A stretch of DNA of 37,011 nt from Timonella senegalensis JC301 (GCF_000312125.1 NZ_HE978643.1:560142-597152); one strand, 5' to 3'. Counted from the stretch's first letter, positions 9,119 through 19,309 are shown. A program made the numbers and translations. The notes: generated by a model from the sequence alone, not told the origin.

Positions 9119-9138
9119 GCAGAAGTGTGGTTACTGAT

Positions 9139-9573
9139 TTACGACGATTGTGGTTGCGTTCCGGCGCACGTTGCGCAGGTGCCCCAGTACGTCACCTCGG
9201 CCTGGTCGATCACGAAGCCGTGCGTGCTGGATGGGGTCAAGCAGGGAGATGCGCCGATGGCGCAGTCCACGTCCTCGATCCGGCCACAGGTGCGGCAAAT
9301 CAGGTGGTGGTGGTTATCTCCCACGCGCAACTCGTAGCGAGCGGGGTGGCCTGCTGGCTCGATCTCATTGATGAGCGCTGCTGCGGCTAGCGCGTGCAGT
9401 GCATCGTAGACAGCTTGGACTGAGGCGGTGCCGAGCTTGGTGCGCACGAGAGAGAGGACTTGATCCGCGCCAACATGGCGGTGCTCGCCGAGCACTTCGA
9501 GGATGGCGAGGCGGATTGCGGTCACTCGTAAATTACGGGAGCGCAACGCTTCATGTGGTGTTGTTGCGTTCAT
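9139..9573 (-). CDS. Fur-family regulator (FurA/PerR-like)
   Basis: A 144-residue metal-dependent repressor. The N-terminal winged helix includes RNLRVTAIRLAILEVL and the recognition helix TASVQAVYDALHAL. The dimerisation and metal domain has the His cluster GDNHHHLICRTCG and a second Cys pair (GTCATCA), consistent with a structural zinc site. Location directly upstream of a catalase, on the same strand, parallels the mycobacterial furA-katG arrangement and points to peroxide sensing. The ATG follows a well-placed -10 (TACGCT) with no leader. Confidence 0.92.
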   Translation of the reverse strand: MNATTPHEALRSRNLRVTAIRLAILEVLGEHRHVGADQVLSLVRTKLGTASVQAVYDALHALAAAALINEIEPAGHPARYELRVGDNHHHLICRTCGRIEDVDCAIGASPCLTPSSTHGFVIDQAEVTYWGTCATCAGTQPQSS

Positions 9574-9609
9574 GTTCCCAGCGTAGAGGGTTTTCTGGAA
9601 TTATTCAAG
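9574..9609 (-). promoter_or_regulatory. Probable leaderless promoter and Fur operator for fur-katA
   Basis: On the minus strand TTGAAT (9608-9603), a 17-base spacer and TACGCT (9585-9580) are followed after 6 bases by the fur ATG, which would make the mRNA leaderless. CTGGAATTATTCAAG (9595-9609), an imperfect palindrome with core GAAT-T-ATTC, overlaps the -35 and could be the autorepression site. Confidence 0.6.
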
Positions 9610-9747
9610 AAAAGGAATGATGCTAGAAAATTCGTCTGCCTAGTTGCGTGCATCAAGCTGTGGTGGCGGCGGCCCGTGCTGAAGTTGCGCAGCGGGTGCG
9701 CCGCGTGGCTGCCCTGGGCGGTTTGATCGAGGTCACACTGCCTGGTG

Positions 9748-9776
9748 TTCGAGCGGGTGAGTGCTTATGGTAAAGT
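9748..9776 (+). promoter_or_regulatory. Candidate infC operon promoter
   Basis: TTCGAG (9748-9753), a 17-base spacer and TAAAGT (9771-9776) form a plausible sigma-A promoter. Transcription would start near 9783, leaving a leader of about 260 bases before infC. An overlapping TATGGT (9766-9771) is an alternative -10. Confidence 0.45.
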
Positions 9777-9782
9777 TAACGA

Positions 9783-10040
9783 CTGACCGACCTTGCTGAT
9801 GAATAATCAGCGGGTATGCAAGTGGAGAATCCCACCTGAGTTTCGCCGCTCCTTACCGAGCGAAGCAGAGGCCAGGTAAACGGGTCTGATGGATACGGAG
9901 TGCTTTGTGTGCGCCGATATCCTGTGTGCTCATTGCAACTGCAATGCGCATACGCAGATCTTTTGTGGCCTCCACTCTGTCCAGAGTTGGGGGCCATTCC
10001 CATTTCTGGGGTTAACCACGACTTAAATGAGGAGCCTCAC
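9783..10040 (+). ncRNA. Structured 5' leader of infC (candidate cis-regulatory RNA)
   Basis: This long gene-free stretch upstream of infC (467 bases in all from the fur start) contains a series of hairpins: GCTGAT/ATCAGC near 9797-9813; ACCTG pairing with CAGGT and enclosing TTCGC/GCGAA (about 9832-9878); CATTGC-AACT-GCAATG (9931-9946); TGCG-CATA-CGCA (9945-9956, sharing a base pair with the previous one); and a stronger stem at 9967-9995 (GGCC..GGCC outer, CTCTG/CAGAG inner). infC leaders are regulated in other bacteria by IF3 itself or by L20. Whether this RNA does so is inference. Confidence 0.5.
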
Positions 10041-11045
10041 ATCAGCGAGCCGCGTATCAACGATCGAATCCGTGTTCCCGAGGTTCGACTCGTCGGACCA
10101 TCTGGGGAACAGGTCGGAGTTGTCCGCCTTGAGGTTGCACTGAGCCTTGCTCAGGAAGCAGACCTCGATCTCGTTGAGGTTGCACCGGACGCTCGTCCAC
10201 CAGTGTGCAAGCTCATGGATTACGGCAAGTTCAAGTACGAGTCTGACATGAAGGCTCGCGACGCTCGTCGTAACCAAGCGAACACAGTTCTCAAGGAGAT
10301 CCGTTTCCGCCTCAAGATCGATGCCCACGACTATGAGACCAAAAAGGGTCACGTTGAGCGCTTCCTGAGCGCCGGCGACAAGGTCAAGGTCATGATCATG
10401 TTCCGTGGACGTGAGCAGTCCCGCCCAGAGATGGGTGCGCGTTTGCTCCAGCGCCTCGCGGAAGACATCTCGGAACTCGGCTTCATCGAAAGCGCGCCAA
10501 AGCAGGACGGCCGCAACATGATCATGGTTGTTGGACCGGTGAAGAAGAAGGCCGAAACCAAGAGCGAGCAGCGACGCCGCCGTGAAGACGGTGGAGTCAA
10601 CTCGCGCGCAGAGCGTCAGCAGAAGCGTCAAGCAGCTGCACAGGAGCGCAAGGGTGGCGAGCAGGAAGAAGTTGTTGCAGCCGAACCTGAGGTCCATGAG
10701 GCTGAGCCGGTTGCAGTAGTTGAGAGCCCAGCGCCCGTTGTAGAAGCAGCTCCAGCGGTTGAGGCTACAGAGGCCGCGGCTCCAGTAGTTAAGGCGCCGG
10801 CAGCAAAGCCAGCAGCAGCAAAGTCGGCAGCAGCAAAGCCAGTTGCCAAGCCAGCAGCGGCCAAGCCGGTAGCAGCAAAGCCAGTTGCCAAGCCAGCAGC
10901 TGAAACCGCCGCTAAGCCAGCTACTCCAAAGCCACGCCCGAAGAGCGCGACACCAAAGCCTGCGGCTAAGTCCGCACCGAAGAGCCCAGCTAAGCCAGCC
11001 GCTCCACGGAAGACTTCCGCAAAGCCCGCTCCTAAGAGCGAGTGA
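10041..11045 (+). CDS. infC: Translation initiation factor IF-3, AUC start
   Basis: IF-3 binds the 30S subunit and discriminates against incorrect start codons. The homologous protein begins at [16 protein letters not shown]. The codon before it is ATC at 10041, preceded at 6 bases by AGGAG, so AUC is the likely start, giving 334 residues. The upstream open frame from 9900 has no IF-3 similarity. The N-domain spans about 1-75 and the C-domain about 85-165. A basic linker ([16 protein letters not shown]) leads into an Ala/Lys/Pro-rich tail (about 170-334) not found in classical IF-3 but known in actinobacteria. A rare start codon allows IF-3 autoregulation, well established in E. coli. Confidence 0.95.
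   Translation: MSEPRINDRIRVPEVRLVGPSGEQVGVVRLEVALSLAQEADLDLVEVAPDARPPVCKLMDYGKFKYESDMKARDARRNQANTVLKEIRFRLKIDAHDYETKKGHVERFLSAGDKVKVMIMFRGREQSRPEMGARLLQRLAEDISELGFIESAPKQDGRNMIMVVGPVKKKAETKSEQRRRREDGGVNSRAERQQKRQAAAQERKGGEQEEVVAAEPEVHEAEPVAVVESPAPVVEAAPAVEATEAAAPVVKAPAAKPAAAKSAAAKPVAKPAAAKPVAAKPVAKPAAETAAKPATPKPRPKSATPKPAAKSAPKSPAKPAAPRKTSAKPAPKSE
10829..10900 (+). repeat. Internal direct repeat in the infC tail
   Basis: Positions 10829-10858 and 10871-10900 are identical 30-base copies spaced 42 bases apart (14 codons). They encode [10 protein letters not shown]-type repeats. Flanking sequence contains further degenerate GCAGCAAAGCC copies. The array is prone to slippage and length change. 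Confidence 0.85.
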
Positions 11046-11054
11046 CGCGATCAA

Positions 11055-11126
11055 GTCGGGATTCCCGACACAGCTGTAGTCCACCGACTTCAGTCCGTAT
11101 AACGTTGTCGCCCACAGGGCGGCGAC
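11055..11126 (+). other. Two hairpins in the infC-rpmI spacer
   Basis: GTCGGG-ATT-CCCGAC (11055-11069) and GTCGCC/GGCGAC (11107-11112 with 11121-11126) lie between infC and rpmI. The second sits about 10 bases before the rpmI ribosome site (AAGGAG). They could be attenuator or ribosomal-protein binding structures. No T-tract is seen, and function is inferred only from position. Confidence 0.45.
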
Positions 11127-11150
11127 CTAAAGCAAGGAGAAACGGCAGCC

Positions 11151-11345
11151 ATGCCGAAGAACAAGACGCACTCCGGCGCTAAGAAGCGTTTCCGTACCAC
11201 TGGTAGCGGCAAGGTCATGCGCGAGCAGGCGAACAAGCGTCACCTCCTCGAGCACAAGTCCTCGACCCGCACCCGTCGCCTGTCTTCTGACCAGGTTGTT
11301 GACCCATCGAACGTCAAGAAGGTTAAGAAGCTTCTCGGCCTCTGA
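11151..11345 (+). CDS. rpmI: 50S ribosomal protein L35
   Basis: A 64-residue basic protein, complete and of normal length. It begins [14 protein letters not shown] and includes the L35 signature ([19 protein letters not shown]) and the conserved C-terminal KKLLGL. A strong AAGGAG ribosome site lies before the ATG. Part of the conserved infC-rpmI-rplT operon. Confidence 0.98.
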   Translation: MPKNKTHSGAKKRFRTTGSGKVMREQANKRHLLEHKSSTRTRRLSSDQVVDPSNVKKVKKLLGL

Positions 11346-11409
11346 CCTCACCAGCTTGGCGTTTGTCAGGCCTATTTCCCCATAAGTTTTTGAAACAAAG
11401 GAGCATCAC

Positions 11410-11793
11410 GTGGCACGCGTGAAGCGGGCGGTCAACGCCCAGAAGAAGCGTCGTACGGTACTCGACCGTGCATCCGGTTACCGTGGTCAGCGTTCCCGCC
11501 TGTACCGCAAGGCGAAAGAGCAGATGGTTCACTCTTTCACCTACAACTACCGCGACCGCAAGAAGCGTAAGGGCGACTTCCGCAAGCTGTGGATCCAGCG
11601 TATTAACGCTGCTGCACGCGCAGAGGGCATGACCTACAACCGCTTCATCCAGGGCCTCAAGGCTGCTGGCGTAGAGGTAGACCGTCGCATGCTCGCCGAG
11701 ATCGCTGTCTCGGACGCTGAGACCTTCAAGGCGCTCGTAACGGTTGCAAAGGGCGCTCTGCCAGCAGACGTCAATGCACCAAAGGCTGCCTGA
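11410..11793 (+). CDS. rplT: 50S ribosomal protein L20
   Basis: 127 residues with a GTG start behind AAAGGAG. It begins [15 protein letters not shown] and contains [18 protein letters not shown] and [10 protein letters not shown], all typical of L20. L20 is essential for early 50S assembly and, in several bacteria, represses its own operon by binding the leader RNA. Last gene of the operon; a strong terminator follows 20 bases after the stop. Confidence 0.98.
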   Translation: MARVKRAVNAQKKRRTVLDRASGYRGQRSRLYRKAKEQMVHSFTYNYRDRKKRKGDFRKLWIQRINAAARAEGMTYNRFIQGLKAAGVEVDRRMLAEIAVSDAETFKALVTVAKGALPADVNAPKAA

Positions 11794-11813
11794 TCTTTAA
11801 GCTTAGTTAAGTT

Positions 11814-11852
11814 CCCGCGCGCCCCATCGGGGCGCGCGGGTCTTTTCGTTTT
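11814..11852 (+). terminator. Rho-independent terminator of infC-rpmI-rplT
   Basis: A 12-bp perfect GC stem (CCCGCGCGCCCC at 11814-11825 with 11829-11840), a 3-base ATC loop, then TCTTTTCGTTTT. It is the clearest terminator in the window and lies immediately before the tsnR ribosome site. Confidence 0.95.
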
Positions 11853-11864
11853 GGAAGGAAAACC

Positions 11865-12707
11865 GTGGCCTACTTGACCAACCCTGCGAGTGACCGGGTG
11901 CGCAAGGTGAGCGCGCTCCAGCAGCGCCGATCCCGTGAAAAGTACGGGCAGTTCCTTGTTGAAGGACCCCAGTCGGTGCGCGAGGTTGTGCGCTTTGCGC
12001 CGGAGCTCGTCCGGGACATCTACGTCACGGACAGTGCAGCCGATAGGTATGCGGAGATCATCGACGATGCACTGCGGGCATCGATCTACGTCCACGAGTG
12101 CATTCCTGAGGTAGTCTCCGCCATGAGCGCGGACGCCCAAGGGCTCGTTGCGGTGTGCAATGCACCGGACACCCGCCTTGAGCAGTTCTCTATCAAAGAT
12201 CTTTCGGCGATGCGTTCTATTGCCATCCTCTGCGAGGTGCGAGATCCAGGCAACGCGGGCACTGTGATTCGTGCGGCAGATGCAGCGGGCGCCGACCTCG
12301 TGATCCTGAGCCAAGATTCCGTGGAGGTGCTCAACCCCAAGGTCGTGCGTTCGACCGCGGGCTCTTTGTTCCATCTTCCAGTAGTGAGCGCCGCCAACGT
12401 CAGTGAGGTTGCCCAAATCCTCGGTGAGGCTGGCATTCAGATCTTGGCGGCTGACGGTTACGCCGAACAGGATCTCGACGATCTGCTCGATGCGGCCGCG
12501 GACGGGAATGAAGTTCCCGAGGCAGTCTCGCTGGTTAAGCACACCGCATGGCTATTTGGGAATGAAGCTGCTGGTCTGAGCGAGGAACAAAAATCGCTTG
12601 CGGACGCCGCCGTTAAGGTCCCAATCCGCGGCAAGGCCGAGTCACTAAACTTGGCTACAGCGGCCACTGTGTGCCTGTACGCGACCTCTCGCGCCCAGCG
12701 CGCGTAG
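11865..12707 (+). CDS. tsnR: TrmH/SpoU-family RNA 2'-O-methyltransferase
   Basis: A 280-residue SAM-dependent RNA ribose methyltransferase with an N-terminal substrate-binding domain (SREKYGQFLVEGPQSVREVV) and a C-terminal SPOUT knot. The three SpoU motifs are present: EVRDPGNAGTVIRAADAAG, LFGNEAAGLS, and VPIRGKAESLNLATAATVCLY. The exact target (23S rRNA or tRNA) cannot be read from sequence. Position after rplT matches the mycobacterial tsnR. The GTG start has a GGAAGGA ribosome site. No thiostrepton resistance is implied by the name. Confidence 0.9.
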   Translation: MAYLTNPASDRVRKVSALQQRRSREKYGQFLVEGPQSVREVVRFAPELVRDIYVTDSAADRYAEIIDDALRASIYVHECIPEVVSAMSADAQGLVAVCNAPDTRLEQFSIKDLSAMRSIAILCEVRDPGNAGTVIRAADAAGADLVILSQDSVEVLNPKVVRSTAGSLFHLPVVSAANVSEVAQILGEAGIQILAADGYAEQDLDDLLDAAADGNEVPEAVSLVKHTAWLFGNEAAGLSEEQKSLADAAVKVPIRGKAESLNLATAATVCLYATSRAQRA

Positions 12708-12768
12708 GACGTAATAACGTTCGCGTGGTGCCGGGCACTCACCAACAACCAGTAATCGGGAACCTCTT

Positions 12769-14139
12769 GTGAGCAATACAGCGCTCTCCCACGGACTTAA
12801 AGTTCGCCACCTCACGATGATGGGCCTCGGCTCCGCAATAGGGGCCGGTCTCTTTGTAGGCTCTGGCAACTCGATTGCTGCCGCCGGGGCTGGCGTCCTC
12901 ATCTCTTACGCCATTGCGGGTCTGGTAGTAGTCGTGGTGATGGCGCTGCTGGGCGAACTCGCGAGCGCGCGCCCCTCCTCTGGCGCTTTCTCCACATATG
13001 CCGCTCAGGGCGTGGGCCGATGGGCTGGGTTCGCCATTGGCTGGATGTACTGGTTCATGCTGATTATGGTTCTTGGCGTTGAGATACTGGCGGCAACTGA
13101 AATCATTTCCGGTTGGACGAGCCTGCCGCAGTGGATCCTAGCTGTCGTGTTGATCTTCGCGTTCGCGGCGCTCAATCTCTTCGGCGTCAAGCAGTTTGGC
13201 GAGCTGGAGTTCTGGTTCGCATCTATCAAGGTTGCCGCAATCATCGGCTTCCTTGTGATCGGCGTGCTCATGGTTCTCGGTGTCATCGACGCGCCGAGTG
13301 GGGCGGGACTGGCTCGGTTGGTCGAGGGAGATGGTGGGTTCTTCCCGCGCGGAGCCGCGGGGGTCGCCGCAGGCCTTCTTTCGGTGATGTTCGCGTTTGG
13401 CGGCATTGAGATCATCACGATCGCTGCCGCGGAGTCCACCAACCCGCACGAGTCGATTCGGCGAGCGACGTTCTCGATCATGTGGAGGATCCTCTTCTTC
13501 TACGTGGGTTCCGTGCTCATCATGCTCATGGTCCTGCCGTGGAACGACCCCGCCTTGAAGGAGGGCGCGTTTGTGGCTGTCCTCGAGCGCGCAAACATCC
13601 CAGGAGCCGCCACGGTTATGGAGGCCGTCATCGTGATCGCGCTCCTTTCAGCTTTCAACGCGCAGATCTACGCAACCAGCCGCATGGCGTATTCCCTGTC
13701 CGAGCGCGGGGACGGGCATTCGGTTCTCCTCAAGGTCTCTCGCACGAGCGTGCCCTATGTGGCGGTCCTGATCTCGGTATTCTTTGCGCTCGTCGCAGTC
13801 GCCGCAAACGCGCTGGATTCCCAGGGGAGGGTCATGGGCGCGCTCCTTGACGCGGTCGGTGCGACCCTGCTCATTGTGTGGGTGTTCATCGCTATCTCGC
13901 AGATCCGCCTGAGGAAGGAACTCGAAGCGGATGGGACGCTCAGATTGCGCACGTGGGCTCATCCATGGCTGGGCATCTTTGCCTTGGTTTCTATCGCGGC
14001 CTTTGCCCTGCTGATGTTGTTTGATCCGGTCGGGCGCGGCACCTTGCTTCTTGCGTGTGGAGTATTTGCTCTGATCATCGTTGTCTACTTCGTCCGAGCT
14101 CGCTTTGTATCGCGCTCCCGCGACCTGCCAGCCCAGTGA
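12769..14139 (+). CDS. APC-family amino acid permease
   Basis: A 456-residue membrane protein with about 12 transmembrane helices. TM1 has the unwound-helix motif GLGSAIGAGLFVGSG, and GELASARPSSGAFSTYA follows TM2, both typical of the amino acid transporter (AAT) branch that includes GABA, proline and aromatic permeases. MFAFGGIEIITIAAAES (about 205-225) is the conserved TM6 substrate region. Substrate cannot be assigned. GTG start with a GGGAA upstream. It is 61 bases after tsnR and may have its own promoter. Confidence 0.92.
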   Translation: MSNTALSHGLKVRHLTMMGLGSAIGAGLFVGSGNSIAAAGAGVLISYAIAGLVVVVVMALLGELASARPSSGAFSTYAAQGVGRWAGFAIGWMYWFMLIMVLGVEILAATEIISGWTSLPQWILAVVLIFAFAALNLFGVKQFGELEFWFASIKVAAIIGFLVIGVLMVLGVIDAPSGAGLARLVEGDGGFFPRGAAGVAAGLLSVMFAFGGIEIITIAAAESTNPHESIRRATFSIMWRILFFYVGSVLIMLMVLPWNDPALKEGAFVAVLERANIPGAATVMEAVIVIALLSAFNAQIYATSRMAYSLSERGDGHSVLLKVSRTSVPYVAVLISVFFALVAVAANALDSQGRVMGALLDAVGATLLIVWVFIAISQIRLRKELEADGTLRLRTWAHPWLGIFALVSIAAFALLMLFDPVGRGTLLLACGVFALIIVVYFVRARFVSRSRDLPAQ

Positions 14140-14185
14140 CTGGATCACCACACGACACTCGGCGACGCCTTCTCGCGAACTCGTC

Positions 14186-14191
14186 TAAAAT
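14186..14191 (+). promoter_or_regulatory. Candidate -10 element for pheS-pheT
   Basis: TAAAAT lies 50 bases before pheS. The -35 region is weak. The leader between it and pheS contains the palindrome GGTCGACC but no evident Phe-rich leader peptide or terminator, so classical phe attenuation is not supported. Confidence 0.35.
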
Positions 14192-14222
14192 GGATCTTTG
14201 GTCGACCGACCGAAGAATGTGA

Positions 14223-15328
<1,106 letters not shown>

Positions 15329-15329
<1 letters not shown>

Positions 15330-17890
15330 TGCCAAACATTGCACTACCTTGGCTCGCTGAGCACGTCGAGACCCCGGCCGATCTGAACGCTGAGCAGCTC
15401 GCGGCGGATCTGGTCAAGGTTGGTCTCGAGGAGGAAGCGATTCACTCTTCGGGGATCACCGGACCGCTCGTGGTCGGCAGGGTTCTCTCGCTCGTGAAGG
15501 AACCGCAGAAGAACGGCAAGGTCATCAACTGGTGCCAGGTCGACGTGGGGGAACACAATGTCCTCGACGCTGACGGCAACCCAACTATTGCACGCGGAAT
15601 CGTGTGCGGCGCACACAACTTCGTAGAGGGTGACCTCATCGTTGCCGCGCTCCCTGGCGCGGTCCTGCCTGGACCGTTCCCGATTGCCTCGCGCAAGACC
15701 TATGGCCACGTGTCGGACGGCATGATCTGCTCTGAGCGCGAGCTTGGTCTCGGAGACGACCACGACGGCATCATCGTCCTTACCCGTAAAGGGTTTGACG
15801 AGTCCGAACTGACCGTGGGGCAGGACGTACTTCCGTTGCTCGGCCTCGACGAGGACGTTCTCGAGATCAACGTGACCCCGGACCGCGGCTACTGCTTCTC
15901 GATGCGCGGAGTTGCACGCGAGTACTCGCACTCCACCGGTAACACGTTCACTGACCCGGGTCTGCGATCGGACCTGCCCGCAGCCAGTGAGAACGGCTTT
16001 GCGGTTGAGGTCAGGGACGAGGCACCAATTCACGGCCTGATCGGCTGCGACCGGTTTGTCACGCGCGTGGTACGCGGTGTCAACCCGGCTTCGCCAACTC
16101 CTCGTTGGATGAGCAAGAGGCTCGAGCAGGCGGGTATGCGCTCGATCTCGCTCGCAGTCGACATCACCAACTACGTCATGCTCGACCTCGGTCAGCCTCT
16201 GCACGCCTACGACCTAGCAACACTGTCTGCTCCCATCGTGGTGCGCCGCGCCACCGAGGGGGAGAAGCTCACCACGCTTGATGGCGTAGAGCGCAAACTG
16301 TCCGTCGAGGATCTTCTCATCACTGACGGCGCAGACGGCTCGCGTGTCCTCGGGCTCGCAGGAGTCATGGGCGGAGCCGACACAGAGGTGAGCGAGTCCA
16401 CGACCGACATCCTGGTCGAGGCGGCACACTTCGAACAAGTGACGATCGCCCGTACCGCTCGCCGGCACAAGCTTCCGTCTGAGGCTGCAAAGCGCTTTGA
16501 GCGTGGGGTCGACCCAGAGCTTCCCCCCGTGGCAGCACAGCGCGTGGTCGACCTTCTCGTGGAGTTCGGTGGCGGAACCGCTGGCGACGAGGTCTTTGAC
16601 CTCAACAACACCACGCCAAACCAGGCCATCAAATTCTCGTTGCGCGACCCAGAGCGCCTATGCGGAGTTCCTTACACCGACCAGCAGGTCATCGACACCC
16701 TGCGCGAGATCGGCTGCGTTGTCACTCCGATCGAAAACTCGACCATCGTCGATGTCGTGGCACCATCGTGGCGTCCCGACCTGACGGGGGCGGCAGAACT
16801 CGTGGAGGAGGTCGCGCGCCTTGTTGGCTATGACCAGATCCCATCGATTCTCCCGATCGCACCAGCTGGACGAGGCCTCACGGCCTCGCAGCGAGCCCGC
16901 CGCTCGGCTTCCCGCGCGTTGGCCGAGTCGGGCCTCGTAGAAGTCCTGACGTACCCGTTCGTGAGCCAGGCTCAGTACGACGAGCTTGCGATCCCAGCAG
17001 ACGATTCGCGCCGCGTGAGCCTGACGCTCCTGAACCCGCTTCAGGGCGACAAGCCACTCATGCGCACGAACCTGCTGATCTCGCTCCTCGATGCCGCACG
17101 CCGCAACGTGGCCCGTGGCAACACGGACATTGCGCTGTTCGAGCAAGGCCTCGTGACCCGCCCAACCGTGGACGCGCCGGTCGCTCCTCAGCTGCCACCG
17201 GCCGTCAAGCCAAGCGCTGAGGAACTTGCTGCGCTTCACGCCGGCGTTCCTGCTCAGCCACGCCACTTTGCTGGCGTCATGGCCGGCGAGTTTGCACGGT
17301 CGGGTTGGTGGGGTAAGGGCCGCGACGCGTCCTGGACCGACGCAATCGCCGCAGTGGAACTCATCGCCGCGCGTGTGGGTGTCGAGCTTTCGCGAGTTGC
17401 GGATACCGAGTTCATGCCGTTCCACCCGGGCCGTTGCGCACGCTTCGAGCTTGCTGACGGAACCATTGTGGGGCACGCGGGAGAACTACACCCTAAGGTC
17501 GTTGAAGCACTAGTCCTTCCTGCAAGGGCTGTCGCTTTTGAGATCAACTTTGACGCGCTCGTGGACTCGCTGACGGGAGAGGCTTACCAGGCTCACCCCG
17601 TTTCGACCTTCCCGCTCGCCAAGGAGGACCTCGCGCTCGTTGTGGACAAGAACGTGCTCGTGCAGGACGTATACGACGCAGTGGTTGCCGGTGCCGGTGA
17701 GGAACTCGAGGAACTCTCGCTGTTCGACGTTTTTGAGGGAGAACAGGTGGGCGAGGGCAAGAAGTCGCTCGCGTTCTCGCTGCGCCTAAGGTCCGCTGAT
17801 CGGACGCTGACCGCTGCCGACACGGCCGCGATCCGTGCGGCAGCTGTCGCTGAGGCGGCAGCCCGCGTTGGCGCGGAGCTTCGCTCCTAG
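15329..17890 (+). CDS. pheT: Phenylalanyl-tRNA synthetase beta subunit
   Basis: 853 residues, full length. Domains in order: tRNA-binding EMAP-like fold (about 40-155), B3/B4 editing region (about 210-400), B5 domain (about 415-490), a catalytic-like domain (about 500-740) and the C-terminal ferredoxin-like anticodon-binding domain (about 755-850; HPVSTFPLAKEDLALVVDK). It pairs with PheS in the alpha2-beta2 enzyme. It ends with tandem stops TAG TGA and a strong terminator. Confidence 0.98.
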
Positions 17891-17905
17891 TGAGGCGACC
17901 CGCTG

Positions 17906-17952
17906 ACGGCTGCGGCCCGAACCCCGATGGGGGTCGGGCCGCAGCCGTTTCT
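17906..17952. terminator. Bidirectional terminator between pheT and GH3 gene
   Basis: A 15-bp perfect outer stem (ACGGCTGCGGCCCGA at 17906-17920 with 17934-17948), one A/G mismatch, and a CCCC-GAT-GGGG inner stem, followed by TTTCT. It lies between the pheT stop and the end of the convergent gene, so it probably serves both strands. Confidence 0.9.
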
Positions 17953-17968
17953 GGTGGTGGTGCCTACG

Positions 17969-19309
17969 TCAGCTGCCCGCCGGAGTGGGCAGTTTCGTCT
18001 TGTCGACGATTGTGGCCGCGTCTACGATGAGACGCGCGAGACTCTGGTCGTTCAGTGCCACTTTGTACAGCGCGTTCATTGCTTTGGCGCCTTGCGCGGC
18101 GTCGACGCACAGGTACATCGTGCCGCCTGCTTTGAAGAATTTTGTGGTGCGTTCGGTCATGCTGTACGCAGACACCGACTTGGCTGCGCACAGATCATCG
18201 GACAGGATGATCCCGGCGAAACCAAGATCGTCGCGAAGCAGGTTTTTAAGGATTTTGGGGGAGAAGGCCGCGATGTGCTTGGAGTCGATCTTGGTGTAGA
18301 TCGCGCTCGAGACCATGACCCAGCGCTCTCCGCGGGTGATGGCGTCGGCGAAGGGGCGGAGGGACTTACTCGTGGTGGTCGTGGTGGAGTCTTTGACGTG
18401 TGCGGTCGTGTCTGTGTTGGCTGTGACGTAACCGAGCCCGGGGAAGTGCTTTATGGTGACGTCCACCCCGGCGGAGTTCATGCCGGCGGAGAATGCTCCA
18501 GTCTTGGCGCTGATCAGGGTGGGATCGTAGCCGAACTGTCGCGAAAAGTACCCGATCGGATCGTTGGATCGAGCGGTTGCCGCGCTCTTGACGGTGTCTC
18601 CTACGGGAGCGAGGTTAAGGTTGACTCCCGCCTCGTAGAGTTGCCCACCCCACTTTCGGGCGGATGACTGGAGGTCCTTGTTGCTGAGCTTCCCCTGCTT
18701 AAGTGCAGTTGGGATCGTGCTGAATCCCGTCCCCTGGAGAACTTGGACGTAGCCGCCCTCCTGGTCCGTTGCAACAATGACCTTCTTGGAGTCTGTGGTC
18801 TTGGACAGCGTGCCGCGGATCTTGTCCGTCACCTTCTTGGTTGCGCTGACGCTGGCCTTTGAGCGGCCGCGGAGGAACACGTTGGCGACCTTGTGGTCGG
18901 ACAAGATCTGCAGGTCGGCGGAGCTCGCGCCTGTGGCAGGTACCCCGAGCATGAACACCTTCCCGAGCGCCACTTTCAGTTCGGACTTGGTGACGGGTGC
19001 TGCTGGAGCAGTGGACAACGTCTGCGTTGGTGTCACGGAGGCGGTCGATGGCTCGGTCGTCGCACTCGGGCTAGTCGTGGCGGAAGGGGAGTCAGATGCG
19101 GTGGTAGCGGTGGGGCCCTGGGTGGGTGACGGGGTTTGAGTAGGTGAGCACGACGCGAGGAGGAGAGCGCTCAGTCCCGCGGAGAGCGCTATGCTGCGCG
19201 ATCGCCCCCGAAAACTCCTGCTGAGCGGTACTGTGGCGGCCTCAGGTTGGGACTCAAAAGACCGAGTTTGCGTGGTCAATGTGCGAGGTCGCGTACGTGT
19301 TCCGTGCAT
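17969..19309 (-). CDS. Glycoside hydrolase family 3 lipoprotein (NagZ-like)
   Basis: A 446-residue predicted lipoprotein. After a basic N-terminus and hydrophobic helix the lipobox LASC gives Cys54. A Thr/Ser/Pro linker follows (about 55-105). The GH3 N-terminal TIM-barrel domain has ATDQEGGYVQ (180-189), KHFPGLGYVTANTDTTAH (287-304) and the nucleophile region ILSDDLCAA (Asp371/372). Family members remove N-acetylglucosamine from cell wall fragments. The lack of the KHFPGHG...DSH loop of classical NagZ matches other secreted actinobacterial members. Activity is inferred. The gene starts 6 bases after the small upstream gene. Confidence 0.88.
   Translation of the reverse strand: MHGTRTRPRTLTTQTRSFESQPEAATVPLSRSFRGRSRSIALSAGLSALLLASCSPTQTPSPTQGPTATTASDSPSATTSPSATTEPSTASVTPTQTLSTAPAAPVTKSELKVALGKVFMLGVPATGASSADLQILSDHKVANVFLRGRSKASVSATKKVTDKIRGTLSKTTDSKKVIVATDQEGGYVQVLQGTGFSTIPTALKQGKLSNKDLQSSARKWGGQLYEAGVNLNLAPVGDTVKSAATARSNDPIGYFSRQFGYDPTLISAKTGAFSAGMNSAGVDVTIKHFPGLGYVTANTDTTAHVKDSTTTTTSKSLRPFADAITRGERWVMVSSAIYTKIDSKHIAAFSPKILKNLLRDDLGFAGIILSDDLCAAKSVSAYSMTERTTKFFKAGGTMYLCVDAAQGAKAMNALYKVALNDQSLARLIVDAATIVDKTKLPTPAGS

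Noticed and set aside
9900-10040. Open frame upstream and in frame with infC, beginning at an ATG or GTG-type start at 9900
   Set aside because: The translated part has no IF-3 similarity, overlaps strong hairpins, and a well-placed ribosome site with an ATC start lies at 10041.
10023-11084. Long minus-strand frame of 353 codons over infC
   Set aside because: Leu/Trp/Cys-rich shadow of the Ala/Lys/Pro codons of infC; no ribosome site and no plausible protein.
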